Made by a program: the position numbers and the translations under genes | Part shown: positions 35,346 through 47,349 of the stretch, in pieces | How positions within the stretch are numbered: position 1 is the stretch's first letter | Layout: each line of letters starts with the position of its first letter | Notes under the pieces: model-generated | The model's database searches: none | Told to the model about the DNA's origin: nothing | The model's input: only the letters and a program-made list of their open reading frames with translations | NCBI GenBank assembly: GCA_003255025.1 | Contig: QANY01005488.1 | Location: 434,001-498,000 of the forward strand | Direction: 5' to 3' | Origin: Datisca glomerata | Lineage: Eukaryota > Streptophyta > Magnoliopsida > Cucurbitales > Datiscaceae | DNA: 64,000 nucleotides

Positions 35346-36447
35346 TAAAGGATTTTTCATGCCGGAAAAACTTTTACATCCAACCCCTTTTTGTTATTTT
35401 TGTTATTTATGTTTCGTATCAACTTTTGACATTGAATTTTCTTTAATTTATTTTTAGGTCTCACGCATTATTATTTTATTTTTTTATGTGATTTCTTTTA
35501 CTAAGTGTCTAGTTCTGATAGTACTTTTTTTATTTTTCCCATAAGTTTGACTACTTCTTGTTGGTTGCTTTTGTTTCATTGTATAATTTTTGTACTTGTT
35601 TTTCACTTTCAAGTACATAGTTTTTATTGCTCCATTTGATAAATATTAATCAAAGTTAGATAATCATGTATGTATTTTTAGTACTCTAAAATCAAATATA
35701 GTATGTATAAAAGAAGTTAAAAGCTTGGATATTAATTTAAACATATAACTTGTTTTGCATTTTGATTAAATTAATATAATCTATTATATGGTTTCATAAG
35801 AAATTTTATTTTTGACATTTTCAAATTATTAGCATTTAGTAAAAAAAAAATTAATAAAATACAGATAGTAGATGAGATGAGCCAGTGTAGTTATAGCCTT
35901 ATAGGAGCTAAAAATCTAGAGTTTTATTGGTTGTTGATTTCATTTCATTTCATTTTAAAAAGGTATTAATTCTAAAAGTAACCTCAAGCACAACCAATAA
36001 ACAAATTTTTAAAGATTAAAATTTTGATTAAAAAAACAACCAGACTTACCTTTATATTTTTATTTCTAATGATATCCCTTAAATTAAAATTCTAGATCCG
36101 TGTGTCAATGCGTATGGAGAAGGGATTAACACATATTACACCTCACTGTCATACTCGTAGGCATGATAGCTAATAAGAGTGTTTACTACCAACTGTCTTA
36201 TTCTAAACTGCAAACCAAAAAAAAAACGTTGCTATTGCAATATTAATAAGTGAGACAAATGGAAGATGTAAGGCTGCTCACTATTCTGTACAGAAGATTG
36301 TTGTCACCTATATCTATTATGTATACAAAATGATACTAAAAAAACATGTTTTGTCCATAAACCTAGTATAACAAAAAACATGTACTGCTTCAAACAAGCT
36401 GATCATGTAGATGCCCAACTGCAATAGGTGTTGCCACTAGAACAAGC
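35346..36447. other. AT-rich intergenic sequence
   Basis: No recognised gene or repeat. The last part, from about 36380, is probably the 3' UTR of the minus-strand membrane protein gene. Confidence 0.35.
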
Positions 36448-36761
36448 TCAAAGTAGATTGTAGAGAATAAGGAATAGCAAAAACAGAAGTAACGTCCCCA
36501 TCCCGAACCCAACACCGTCAGCATCGCGGTCATAGCTGATGGTTTGCTGAACCCCAAAAGATGATGACATTTGAAGAGTTGGAAAGGACGACAACAAATG
36601 TATAAGAAGGAAGAGAAATAGAAGCACAACTGCCACCCAAATTCCCAGTTGAAGAAGAGACTCTACACTTTCCCATATCGATTGCAGGGCAGGCCCCCAT
36701 ATTATCATCCCAAGCACTCCTACTATTAGACAAGGTACAAGAGGTGATGGCCCTGTGTTCC

Positions 36762-36765
<4 letters not shown>
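36448..36765 (-). CDS. Small two-helix membrane protein of unknown function
   Basis: A single-exon frame of 105 codons from ATG 36765 to TGA at 36448. The N-terminus MGNTGPSPLVPCLIVGVLGM leads into a hydrophobic segment (about residues 9-25). A second long hydrophobic segment follows (about 42-62). A polar middle region has SYDRDADGVGFGMG, and the end is again hydrophobic and rich in leucine (about 90-105). No signal-peptide cleavage site is obvious. The start is supported by a long TC/GA tract just before the ATG, a common plant leader feature. I do not recognise a named family, and function and location in the cell are unknown. It could also be a chance frame, but the composition and leader argue against that. 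Confidence 0.55.

Positions 36766-36823
<58 letters not shown>
36765..36823. repeat. (TC)n microsatellite in the leader of the membrane protein gene
   Basis: About 29 uninterrupted TC units. On the minus strand this is a GA tract ending directly at the ATG of the small membrane protein. Such tracts in plant leaders are binding sites for GAGA-binding BPC factors. Confidence 0.95.
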
Positions 36824-36828
<5 letters not shown>

Positions 36829-37990
36829 GATGGAATTGGAGAAGTGGTCTGTTAGCTTAAAGTAGGGGAGACTTCGAATGAATCTTTCTGTTTTTTCTGT
36901 TAGATAATTAGTTGACCTTCCACATGAATTTTTTCCACATTTTTATTATTGATAAGTTTGTATAGGTAGGATTGGATGCCAACCAGCTTTAAAATTAATC
37001 TGAATTTACTAATAAATATCAGTTTCTTAGTAAATGTAATGCAAAGAACCAACCAATTATTGGTTTCTTTACTCTTGTCAAACTTCATGTTTAGGCAAGA
37101 GTAGGTTATGAGGTAATGTTTGAAACTGACATTTGGTTGTTCTTTTTATGCCCTCAAGGAAATGGCTTCTTTCTGAAAATGACATCAAATGGTTAAATTA
37201 CTACTTGTAAGATTGTATGATGACTTCAAGAGTTAAGACAATTTAGAATATATATATATATATATATATATAAGATATATACTTCAAATCCCACAAAATG
37301 ATAATGGAGTAAATATTTAATTTTCGATTTTCGGCATCTCAGCAAATGTTTAAGTGTTTGCAAAATAAATTTATATAGATGATTAAACTCTCACACCAGA
37401 AGATCATAGATTCCAATCATAAGTCACGCAGCCCATCCCATGTAAAATTCATAACTTTTACGGGAAAAAAATGCGAGTGTCACTTAGAGTGACCCATCTT
37501 CATTTGAGAATTTGAATAGAATACAAAAATACGAAGAGCCTACCTTCATATAATCCCAATTCTATTTTTTATCACATCATTCCAATTTCATTAAGCCCTT
37601 AAATATTCTTTTAGAGAATAACTGAAAAGATGTTTTTACATAAGTATATCAGTGCAGTCCGTAGGACACGAAGAATCAAAACAGCCAGAGAAGTGGGAGT
37701 TAAATTAATCTCTTTACAAGTAATTTACCAGCCACCAGGGGATGACAAGCTTCTGACTTTCAAGCTTCATTAGCTACCTATGATCCCTACTTCATAATCA
37801 CGCCAGAACCAAGAAAGACAAGTACAAAACAAGTAGACGGACTTCAGCTACATAACTCAGCTTGCCTAATTTAACCAGAAAAACTTCATAAATTATCCTA
37901 GAAAAATATCCTGCAACTACTACAAAATACAGAATACATCCTCACGGTGAAGATAATGAAGATTTGGATGCAGTCACACGTTCTGCTGAG
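36824..37990. other. Intergenic between the membrane protein and LHP1
   Basis: Mostly AT-rich, with a (TA)n run at about 37248-37272. The last 200 bases before 37991 are likely the LHP1 3' UTR on the minus strand. No other gene is seen. Confidence 0.4.
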
Positions 37991-40830
37991 TCATGACGTA
38001 GGGTTGTATCGGAGATGTTGCTCGTAGAAGCTGATCAACTGAAGCAAAATAATGATAGTAACAGTAAGAAGAGAAGTTATCATAGTACTAAAATACTTAT
38101 TGTAGCATGTAAATAAAGATGCAAAAAACAAGCTATCAATTACCAGAAGTGGATTGTTGGCCTTGAGAAATTTGTTATCAACCATCACTTCTGTTCCATC
38201 AGATCTACAAAGTGCCAAAAAAGGAAAACCATTAAGTAATGCATTCTCAGTGTATTGCGGTAGTCTTTTTTTGTTTTTTTACCTCTGTTTGGGGTGTTCT
38301 TGATCAATAGTGACTACACAGCTGCTTGTAGTTATTTTCTTTTTTAATAGAAATTTTGTTTCTCATAAAAAGAGTGTATTTCGGTAGTCATTACTAAAAA
38401 TTTCTTAGAAAACTCTTAATCAAACATTAAGATAGGATTAAAAGTTGATGAGACAAAGCAGAGATTTATGCTTAACAACATGACTGAAAATTGAAGTTAA
38501 AAGACAAACCTCATGGCCATGAAGGTCACCAGAACATCCTGCATGTCGTTTGACACAGAAGCTGAGTATCCGATTGGCTTGATAATCTTTATGATACTAG
38601 AAACATTTTTAGATTCTTGATGGGTAGAATTGCAACGTAAAATCCTCCCTGTGAGATTGGGATTACCACCACTACCAGACATGACACTTATTAAGGTTGT
38701 TCCATTTGGTGTTACAGCCTGTTCAGAAGACAACTCAGAATCTTTTCTAAACCTTTTAACTGAGCCAGACTTCCTCCTTTTAGCTCCAACGCAATGAGCG
38801 CCTTCAGCAGGCTCTACACTATCAACCTTGGAAAGAACACGTATGGAGCCATTACACTCTGAAGTTTTTGCCTCCTGAAAATGTATAGCATCGTTGATAT
38901 TGGTTGATGTTCTCCCCTTGAGCTCACTAAGTTTAGGATCATATTCATTTTCCTTTTTCTGTTCATCAATCTTCCCATCCACACACTCACTCCCATTATT
39001 AGCTTGTCTGGTTGTTTCGGTATTGTTTGCATCACCACGTTTCTCTCCTTCAAAATTAGAAACTGCAGCATGTTGCGAAATAGACAAATACGCAACGTCT
39101 GGAGTGTTTAGAGGAGCATATTGCAAATGACAGTCATCTACAATACCAACTTCAACATCTGTGACATTTTCGCTTGGAAAGGTGTAAAGATCCCTCTTCT
39201 TCTTAACGTGAGTATAAATAACACTATGCTTGCGCTTTCTCTTCCGACGCTTTCCTGATCCGAAGCTTCAAATATAGATACAGAAAAGACCATGTAAATT
39301 CTATGTCATACTTCTACAACCAAAAGAAGAAAACTAGGCTCATCTGAGTTCACAGTTTTAAAACAAAAACTGCATCACGTGTTAATTATGCTTGCATTTC
39401 TTGTTTCCCAGCAGCAAAAGTAATCTATGGAAAATAAGAGAGGGCACCTTTCTTCAAATGCATCAATAACATCGGCACATGAACGCAGATTCTCCAACGG
39501 CTCCCATGTATTGGCAGTCTCCGGCCAGCCACGCCTTCAAAGAACATTAGTTAATAACCTAAGTTTCATGGTCAATTTCACTTTACCCCTTTTGCATATT
39601 GTCACCCAAACTTTTCCCCTCACGTTTCCACTCGAAGCTTGTTTTCACTGCCATCCGAAATTTACATTTTGGGGTACTTTGTTCAAAACTTCAAATTGGA
39701 AATATCTATCAAATATCTGACGCTTTTTGTGTCATGTGAGGTGCACTCTCAAGTCCAAAAATCAAACTTTAAAAGTAAAAAACTCTCTGGTCTCTTTCAC
39801 TTCTACTCTCTCATCTATAGACACTCCAGCAATGTAAAAAGTAGAAATAAATCAGAACTACTCCGGTGTTTCATTAGGGTAAAAGATTTGGATGAATCAT
39901 TAGATATTTGACTAAAGTTTTTAACTTGAACAAGTTGTGGGAAAAAAAATTCAAGTGACAAATATCCAAAAAATAAAAATAAACGCAAGGTGGCAATGTG
40001 AGAGAAAAAGAGTTTGAGTGGTAATGTGTACAATGCCCAAAAATTTAGGGATATAGTGAAATTTCCCCCTACTTTTGTTCATTCTCAATAACAAGTAGGC
40101 AGCAGTCTGTATAATGTAACAACGGACAGAGAACGAGAAAATGGGGTACTTACCATTTGATGAGGTACTGAAGCTGGCCCTATTCGTTTGAACAAGCATT
40201 TTGGAAATTATCGCCATCCCACACATTCAACAGTGACAGCATAGAAAGAAATCAATGATCAGAGATAGAGAACACACAGACATACCAGATGTACAACGCT
40301 TAATCAACTCAAGGAATTAGAAAGAAAATCATATAAACAATATTTCTTGTTTCAAAAAGATTTTAAGTTTCTCTTATGCATTGCCGAGAAACAAGTAGAA
40401 CAAAACACGGGGAAGTACGGGAAATGACGGAATTAAGTACCTTGCGAATCCTTTTACGACGGATAGCTTCAATTTCGAAAAAGCCCTCGTCAAGCTTCTG
40501 TCGCTCGGAAGCAGAAGCGTTAGCAGGAGGGGAATCGTTTCCATTCTCATCATCCTCTTCATCTTCTTCTTCTCCAATTTCCTTAGCTTCGTTTAGGGTT
40601 TTTTCTTGATACGTCATAGCAGAAGGGGGTGTTGACGGGGCAGAAGATGGGGACGCAATCGTAAAGTTACCACTGATGTTGTTGTTGTTGATCTTATTAT
40701 GATCGCCATGGACTCCAAAGTCTTGGGTAGTACCTGGAATACGAAGTTTCAAACACTCTGAACTGTCCATCATCTTCTTCTTCCCCCCTCCTTTCGTTCT
40801 CATCTGTCTCGTTTGCTTCTTCTTCAACAT
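37991..40830 (-). CDS. LHP1: LIKE HETEROCHROMATIN PROTEIN 1 (LHP1/TFL2), Polycomb reader
   Basis: Six exons on the minus strand: 40441-40830, 40154-40179, 39448-39534, 38510-39265, 38144-38204 and 37991-38038. They total 1368 bases in frame, 455 residues, close to the known 445. All introns are GT-AG. After an acidic N-terminal region ([13 protein letters not shown] near 87-99) a chromodomain runs from about 113 to 168, with [20 protein letters not shown], then [20 protein letters not shown]. Its aromatic cage (F/Y, W, W) binds trimethylated H3K27. The hinge has NLS-like [12 protein letters not shown] and [13 protein letters not shown]. The chromoshadow domain (about 393-455) ends [12 protein letters not shown] then [18 protein letters not shown]1 is a nuclear reader that works with PRC2/PRC1 and represses FT and other flowering genes. 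An ATG at 40803 ([10 protein letters not shown]) is a possible alternative start. Confidence 0.95.
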
Positions 40831-41092
40831 ATGAAACTGAAGATTGAAATATAAGGGGTTTTTGGGAAAAAGAACCCATGTTTAGCAAAAATAGTATTTC
40901 CTCCCTTCCACACACAAGCGCTAAAGAAGAATAAAGTCGATTACTCTACTCTGGGTAATAATAAATTTAGCATCTATATATTGTTAAAATGTCAAAAATA
41001 CCCTAAACGCTAAATAATTAGAAAACCATTCACAAACTTTGGTTAGTCGAGTGTTTCAAGTCATATTGTTAAAAGAACAACTTTGCGTTATA
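40831..41092 (-). promoter_or_regulatory. LHP1 upstream region, up to the MULE end
   Basis: This is the short 5' flank of LHP1. The adjacent Mutator-like element begins about 260 bases upstream of the ATG, so LHP1's promoter must overlap or lie inside the element's left inverted repeat. I see no clear TATA box in these 260 bases. Confidence 0.35.
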
Positions 41093-41520
41093 GAAAAAGA
41101 TAATTTACATCCCTAAAATTTTACAAATCAATAATTTACACATTTTAATTATTTATTTAATATTAAATACCTTTAAAATATGAGAATTAATTATTTACAC
41201 ATCTATCATCTAACTTCTATTAAAATCTAACAGTTTTTTATTAAATTAAAATCTGACAATTTAATTAAAGTAATTAAATTATAAACTAAACTAAAAGACT
41301 AAAAACACAAAAAATCCTAAAACCAAATCTCCCTCCCCATTCCCCCTTCTCTTCGATGACACCTAACTCACCCCGTCATTAATCACGATCGGTCAATCCC
41401 TCTATCTCTGCCGTTCTCAGCTCTCAGCTTCCTCTGCGATTCAACCTGTCGTCCTCGTTCTCGCGACTCTTATTTATCTCATGTTCGGGCAGTCCGTCGA
41501 AAGTATATTTGGGGGTTTTA
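41093..41520. repeat. Left terminal inverted repeat of the MULE
   Basis: Matches the reverse complement of 44750-45190 with small indels. Shared blocks include AAATCTAACAGTTTT, GACTAAAAACACAAAAAATC and CTCCCCATTCCCCCTTCTCT. Its GC-rich inner half resembles a promoter/leader region that would drive the internal genes outward-in. Confidence 0.85.
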
Positions 41521-41820
41521 TTTTCTGATTGTTTTTGTTCTAATACCATATATTTAGGGAGGTTTTCAAAGGTATATTTGAGAGTTTTATTTTCTGATTT
41601 TTTCGTTCTAATACCGTATATTGAGGGGGGCTTTTAAGGTATATTTGTGAGTTTTATTTTCTGATTTTTTGGTTCTAATATCGTATTTTTTGTTTCTGAA
41701 GTTTTTCGAAGTTTATTGCACTTTTTTTATTACAAATAGCATGAGTTTTTGTTTAGATTAATGCAAGTGGTCCATAATTTAGATGTGTTGAAATTTTTGT
41801 GCAATTTTTTTATATTTTTC

Positions 41821-42740
41821 AGGAGTAAGGTTCATATAAAATTAGAGTTTTATCATGGAGGTAATTTCTTTTATGCTCCAATCACTAGGTACGGGGGTGG
41901 AGATGTTATTGTGCAATCGTATGATCCCGATTATTTTTCTGTCAGTGACATCTATGAAATGGCACAATCTTTAGGTTATTTGAATGTCAGATATGTTTGG
42001 TTCAAATTTGAAGGGGACGACTTTGATGGCCTGAGGTTAATTTTGGATGATGGAAATATTTTGAAGTTGTTGGATGGCATAGACAGAAATGGGCATAAGG
42101 TAGTTCAAGTATATGTAGAGCATAAGGTGGATGATGTTGACTTAAGTCCTACACTAGCACTATCTGCCCCTCCTAATTTGATTGATGCACAAGTGGAGGT
42201 AGATGTTAATGACTATACTTAACCCGAACTCTATTTGAGTGATGATAATGAGAATGACATAGATTATGTTATTAATGAGGATGGATATGCTAATGAGTCT
42301 AAAGATGAGTCTATGAATGATTCTGATGATAGTGATGATGATGAGCAAGATGATGGTCGTGAACTCTCCAGAATCCCATGCCCTCATGTTATTTTCTGCA
42401 CAAATAAAGAAAATCATGAGGCATATGTGCATGCTTGTTATAGTAAGGAGACATTCTTGAAGGCATATCAATGTCTCATGAAGCCTTTACCGAGCCATGA
42501 TCTGTGGTCAGAGGCTCCTGAAACTATTTTAGCACCTACAAGGTGGAGAAGACAAACCAGTAGGCCCAAGAAGGTAAGAAGGTGTCGCGAAGATGAACAA
42601 AGCAACCCTAGGATTAGCAAGAAATGAGGCACTATAAAGTGTGGTAATTGTCAAGGATATGGTCATAATGCGAGATCATGTAAGGCTCTCAGGATGCAAC
42701 GGAAGAAAACTGCATCTACACCACAATTAGAGAGACCTAG
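41821..42740 (+). pseudogene. MULE transposase with deleted catalytic core
   Basis: A good acceptor (TTATATTTTTCAG) precedes a frame starting SKVHIKLEFYHGG. About 130 residues follow that match the PB1-like N-terminal domain of plant MULE transposases (LRLILDDGNILKLLDGID, then VQVYVEHKVDD). A stop at about 42220 and an acidic linker come next. The frame then jumps to the C-terminal end of the SWIM zinc finger (LSRIPCPHVIF), the tail (YVHACYSKETFLKAYQCLM, then MKPLPSHDLW), and after another stop a CCHC knuckle (KCGNCQGYGHNARSCK). The whole DDE catalytic domain is missing, so the junction lies near 42355-42370. This is a dead or non-autonomous copy. Confidence 0.8.
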
Positions 42741-43741
42741 TCCAAGCCAGCCTCTGTCATCTAGAATAAAGTTACATTGTAAGTTTTCTATTTGGTGATG
42801 TTAGTTGTTAGTCATATCTTGTCATACTAAGCATTATTTGATTTCAGGTAAGAAGGACCACTTCAAAGAGAGGTGAAAATGCAGTTGAACCATCTGCTTA
42901 AACTTATATTGTTTTGTAAAACTTTGTAAGATTGAACTTTTAAGTACTAATTGATGGATGTAATATTTTAAAATATTAAACTTTTAGGTACTAATTGATG
43001 GATGTAATATTTTGATAGTGTAAATATACTTATTTCGGTGCTGTTTATATGGCTAATTTGGTATTTTGGTGCTGTTTATATGGCTGATTTGGTATTTTGG
43101 TGATGTTGGTATATTAGTCTTATTTGTATTTTAGCTTAATGTTGTGTTAATTGTAGTGGCTGAAATTTTAATTCTGCACACGTTAATTGCAGTGGATGAA
43201 TGGATTTGGTGGCTGGAAAAGATTTAGTTGCTGAATTTTAATTATGTATACGTTAAAGAGTGTGATCTTTGTGTTTGGTTCAACTAGTTCATGATGTTAT
43301 TTCAATTGTGAATTGAAAAAGGGAGTGTGGGTGATTTTTATATGGGTCTGCTTTGAACGGTTAGTTTGCTTTTCTTTGTGTTTGGAAAAAATTTTGATCA
43401 ACGAAATTTCCATAGGCAAATCCTTTGTTCCTGGACCTCAGTGCCTAGGGAGATGGTGGAGTAAAAAAACTTTGCTGTATGGAGTTTAACAGCTCGAAGC
43501 CTTATAGTACTTGTTATTTCCTTCATGATTGAATTCACCGAATTGTGAATTCGTCCATGATAGATATTAATGATTATTCATCTCCCTCCTAGAAAACTAT
43601 TTCAACATTAGTACTCCCACAACTAGTCTAGACAACATCATTTATTATGAATGTGATATTCTACTGAGCTGACAACATTCCACACTACAGAGTAAAGCCG
43701 AGAAGTACTATTAAACATTAAGGAAAATTGATATTGTAAAG
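42741..43741. other. Noncoding interior of the MULE
   Basis: AT-rich sequence with two tandem-like copies of TTTTAGGTACTAATTGATGG near 42930-43010 and repeated TTTGGTATTTTGGTG motifs near 43050-43110. No coding frame is recognised. Confidence 0.4.
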
Positions 43742-44140
43742 TTACATAGGTAATGAATGTTGCATTCTACTATCAACATTATGTAATTGTAAAATTATAA
43801 AGAAGACTATGAGAACAACACCAAAAATGGACCAAAGTCGAATTTCTTTTGCACGATTTTTTTCTTTCGTCTCCTTGATACGTTTTTTACTCAACTTATT
43901 CAACTCTCGTAATTCTAAAATAAGTTGATCTTTCTCAACATTGCACTTCACAGGTTCATCCACCATTTGACATTTTTCTTCAATTTCTCATTCAATTTTT
44001 CTACCATGTTTACTTTTCGTAGAAGCCCAGGTATGACTTGAGTTGATCGAACACACACGGGCGGATCGTTCCATTTAATAATCACAACTGTTTCCTTCCT
44101 ACAATATGAAAACCAATCAAACTAATGTATAATTTGCATC
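43742..44140 (-). pseudogene. GRF-type zinc-finger protein remnant inside the MULE
   Basis: The minus strand reads WNDPPVCVRS then VIPGLLRKVN, a sequence that follows the zinc-binding core in plant GRF-type zinc-finger proteins. After a frameshift near 43980, VDEPVKCNVEKDQLILELRE and a lysine-rich coiled coil follow. A single hydrophobic helix (LWSIFGVVLIVFFIILQL) comes before the end. The cysteines that start the GRF finger are not found. Such GRF proteins are often linked with transposable elements in plants. The transcription direction is opposite to the transposase. Confidence 0.5.
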
Positions 44141-44749
44141 TCATAGCTCAAACAAAATTCATTTAGACAATACGCCTCATCATAGTGTTTACATCCTCAA
44201 AATCTTCTTCCAAGATTGGCATTTGTCCATAATATTTTCAATACAACATTGTTGTTACAATAATAAAGTTATTCAGTATATTTCTATGGATGCTATTAGA
44301 TAAGCCACGAATGTTGTCGGATGAGTAACCAGATGAATCTACATAAATGATTAACATGATCAAATTTAGAAAATCACATATGTGAAGCAATATAGATTCA
44401 GTAATTAATTAAGCACATTAAAATAGAATTAAGCATAATATCAATTTCACTTTGCTTTTAGACAGGAATATGAGTTCAAATTCACTTACAGATCAACACA
44501 GAAATCGAATTGTAAGAGATACAGATCAACCACCTACAATTTAGTTCAAATTCAGTTATACTTATCAACCACAATCCAGATCTGATGCAGAGAGTCACAA
44601 AAATAAGAGATATTTCAGCTACAGATCTTATGCAGAGAGAAAGTAAACGAAATCTAGTAGAAGAAGAGGGAAGGGAATTAGAAACAGAGATAATCGAAAA
44701 CCCCCATATACAAGTATTTAAAAAATCATGAAAAAACCTCAAACATACC

Positions 44750-45190
44750 TTCGACACACTGCCGAGCATGATGAGAGGGAGAAGTCGCGGAGGTAGGGTG
44801 AGTTGTTGAGAACGAGGATGACAAGCTGAATCGCGGAGAAAGCTAAGAGCTGCGAACGATGGAGATGGAGGGGTTGATCGATCGGGATAAATGGTAGGGG
44901 TGGGTTAGGGTGTCACTGAAGAGAAGGGGGAATGGGGAGGGGGATTTAGTTTTAGGATTTTTTGTGTTTTTAGTCTTTTACTTTAGTTTATAATTTAATT
45001 ACTTTAATTAAATTTAATTAAATTGTTAGATTTTTAATTTAATGTAAAACTGTTAGATTTTAACAGAAGTTAAATGGTAGGGTGTGAATGACTAATTTTG
45101 ATACTTTAAAGTATTTGATACTAAATAAATAGTTTAAGGGTGTAAACTACCGATTGATAAAACTTTAGGAGTGTAAATTATTTTTTTCTC
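44750..45190. repeat. Right terminal inverted repeat of the MULE
   Basis: Reverse complement of the left repeat. Read on the minus strand it shows the same order of blocks, including GACTAAAAACACAAAAAATC and CTCCCCATTCCCCCTTCTCT. Confidence 0.85.
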
Positions 45191-46257
45191 AATAACTTTA
45201 TATTTTAATTATAATGTATTGTTGACCAAACAAGAAAAACATTTATCATGCGGGTGCCAGAGTAATTGTGGGTAGGGCTTCATTGACGTGGAAGGACGTA
45301 GGGTTCTCAGTATGCTCGAGACGTAGAATGAAAGGTGGAAGCTTAAAATTAATGCCTAAGGAGGTGCATTGCGAGAAGTTTCAGTCGAAGAGTAGCTGTA
45401 ATCTACTGAGGAGATGCCTTGCGCACGAGAGATTTCAGTCGAAGAGTAATTGTAGTCGAGTGTAGGGGTTAGTTTTATATGTGATTGGCTGTGTTTTTAC
45501 TTTTTAACTTTCAAAATATAAAAGATGCTAAATGAACAGCCCAAAACGAGTTTGTTTCATTCATAATTTGAAAATGAGTTTCATACAAAATGAAAATAAG
45601 ATAAATAATGTTGTTTCAAAAGAAGTTTATTTTGAAAATGTATGGTACTACATTTCAATTATTAACAATTTTCAAAATCAATTGAAATTAGAATTTGGGT
45701 TTGACAAACTTATTTTTAACTATTTTTATACTAAAAAAACTACACTCTCCTACCAAATGAATACTCCCTTAGTTCTAGGTGTAAGCCAAACCGTTAAAAC
45801 TAACTGAACTGAATCGAACTGTAGCAGTTCGGTCGGTATATGTATTTTAGACGATTGGGTTTGGTAATAGAGTTATAAAATATTGACTCGATCTGTGGTT
45901 TCTCAATTAAAATCACAACAAATCGAACCGAACGCGGTATATAAGGATTACTTTAGAAACCCTAGCCTCCAACACTCATTTGAAAGGCGACGCTTCTCTC
46001 TCCCCTAGTCTCTCAACTCTTTCGTCTCTTTGTATTCCCTCTCTCTCCATCTTAGTTCTCCATCTCTGTGCACTCTCTTTCTCTTTGATCCTTTTTTCTT
46101 TTTTTCTCTGTTTGTTCCATTATGTCTCTCTTCGTTCTATCTCTTTCTCTTTGATCCATTTTTCTTCTTTTCTCTGTTTGTTCTCCTAAGTCCTTCTAAA
46201 TTCTAAAAAACCTAAATTCAAGTCAAAAAGTCTATCCATGGATTCAAAACAGAGACG
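45191..46257. other. Intergenic with a possible promoter cut by a retrotransposon
   Basis: At 45810-45930 there is a GGTTCGG/CGAACCG cluster like the one at position 1. A TATATAAGG (45938-45946), a telo-box AAACCCTA (45957-45964) and a CT-rich leader follow, until a copia LTR begins at 46258. The set resembles the start of a housekeeping gene. No coding exon is attached; the continuation after the insertion (from 51402) is not recognised. Confidence 0.35.
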
Positions 46258-46784
46258 TGTTGGAAAAATTCAACATGTGGGGTCACATATATTAGATAAA
46301 ATGTGTATTTTCTATCTCTGAATAATCATAATTAAAGTGATCTAATTAAGAAATTAAAGATTTAAGGCTTATGGATATAATTATCATGAAATTAATGTGT
46401 AGATACCAGAAATAATATTTTAATTTACCAAACGGTCAAATTAGAAATATCAACATTTATTAATAAGAGTTATGGTCCCTAAATTACACAATCAAGAAAA
46501 CCATATTTTTCTTAGAGTAGTTATCTTTATTCATTCAAGAGAGAATCTTGGAAAAGAATTCAATGGCTTGTGTCAATTTGTAAGATCCGGTGCTCTAGTT
46601 TGCGATTCAATTATCCATGAAACCAAGTAAGTCTTCCACAATCGATTTATACGAATATGTTTCTCATAGAAATCAAAATGACGTACATATCGAAAATTAT
46701 GGTTTGAAGAATTTCATAGGAATATGCAGATCTGATTATTTATGCTATATAGCATATTTATTATGTTTAATCTCAACCCCTACA
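46258..46784 (+). mobile_element. 5' LTR of the second copia element
   Basis: Starts TGTTGGAAAAATTCAACATG and ends CAACCCCTACA, matching 50885-51401 with visible divergence. The LTR is about 527 bases. It is followed within two bases by a primer-binding site. The five bases before it (AGACG) and after the 3' LTR (GAACG) do not match cleanly. Confidence 0.9.
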
Positions 46785-46786
46785 AG

Positions 46787-46799
46787 TGGTATCAAAACC
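46787..46799 (+). promoter_or_regulatory. Primer-binding site of the second copia element (tRNA-iMet)
   Basis: TGGTATCAAAACC, two bases after the 5' LTR. The usual plant copia primer site is TGGTATCAGAGC, complementary to initiator tRNA-Met. Some bases are changed here. Confidence 0.8.
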
Positions 46800-47349
46800 T
46801 CACATTGTTGATTTTTTTAGGGAGATTAAAGTTTAAAAATTGAGTAAATCTGAAATTAGGGTTTTATGGATATATGAATTTAGGGATTATTTATTTTTTA
46901 TGTTTATGATGAATTATTGATATGAAAATGTGATTTTGTTATGTAAATTGTATGTGTATGTTGATTTTTTATGATTTTACGATTTAAAATCAATGGATTT
47001 AAGGAAATTAAAAAAAAAAAATACAAACTGGCGTTTGAAGGCCATGAAGGAAAAGTGTCGTAGGTTATTTTGAAGAAGGGGATGGGCAGTAAAGTGCTTC
47101 GCGGCACCGTACCGGTGCGGGATTATTCCCTGATTTGCGGTATGAGTACAGATGCATAGCAGTTATCCCCTACTACGCGGTTACCGTACAAGAGCAGATA
47201 AGCGTACAGAAAAAAACTGGAATTTTAATTTCATCCATCTCGGTACGGCACTGTAGCACTGCTGCACAGATTTAATTTTGTTTTGAATTAAATTGTGTGA
47301 TTCATTTTAATTAAGGTGCTTTTTTCAATTAAATTCAATTATTTTTGCA

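Larger units (their letters stand above)
41093..45190. mobile_element. Mutator-like element (MULE) with long terminal inverted repeats
   Basis: The left end (GAAAAAGATAATTTACA from 41093) and the right end (its reverse complement, GAGAAAAAAATAATTTACA, ending 45190) begin terminal inverted repeats. These extend about 400 bases inward with matching sequence to about 41520 and 44750. The GA...AATTTACA start is MULE-like. The element is about 4.1 kb and carries remains of a transposase on the plus strand and of a GRF zinc-finger protein on the minus strand. Nine-base target duplications are not obvious. Confidence 0.75.

Noticed and set aside
45268..45465. 65-codon plus-strand frame (GRASLTWKDVGFSVCSRRRM)
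   Set aside because: It has no domain. The repeated KFQSKSSCN/RFQSKSNCS part comes from a short tandem duplication of noncoding sequence.
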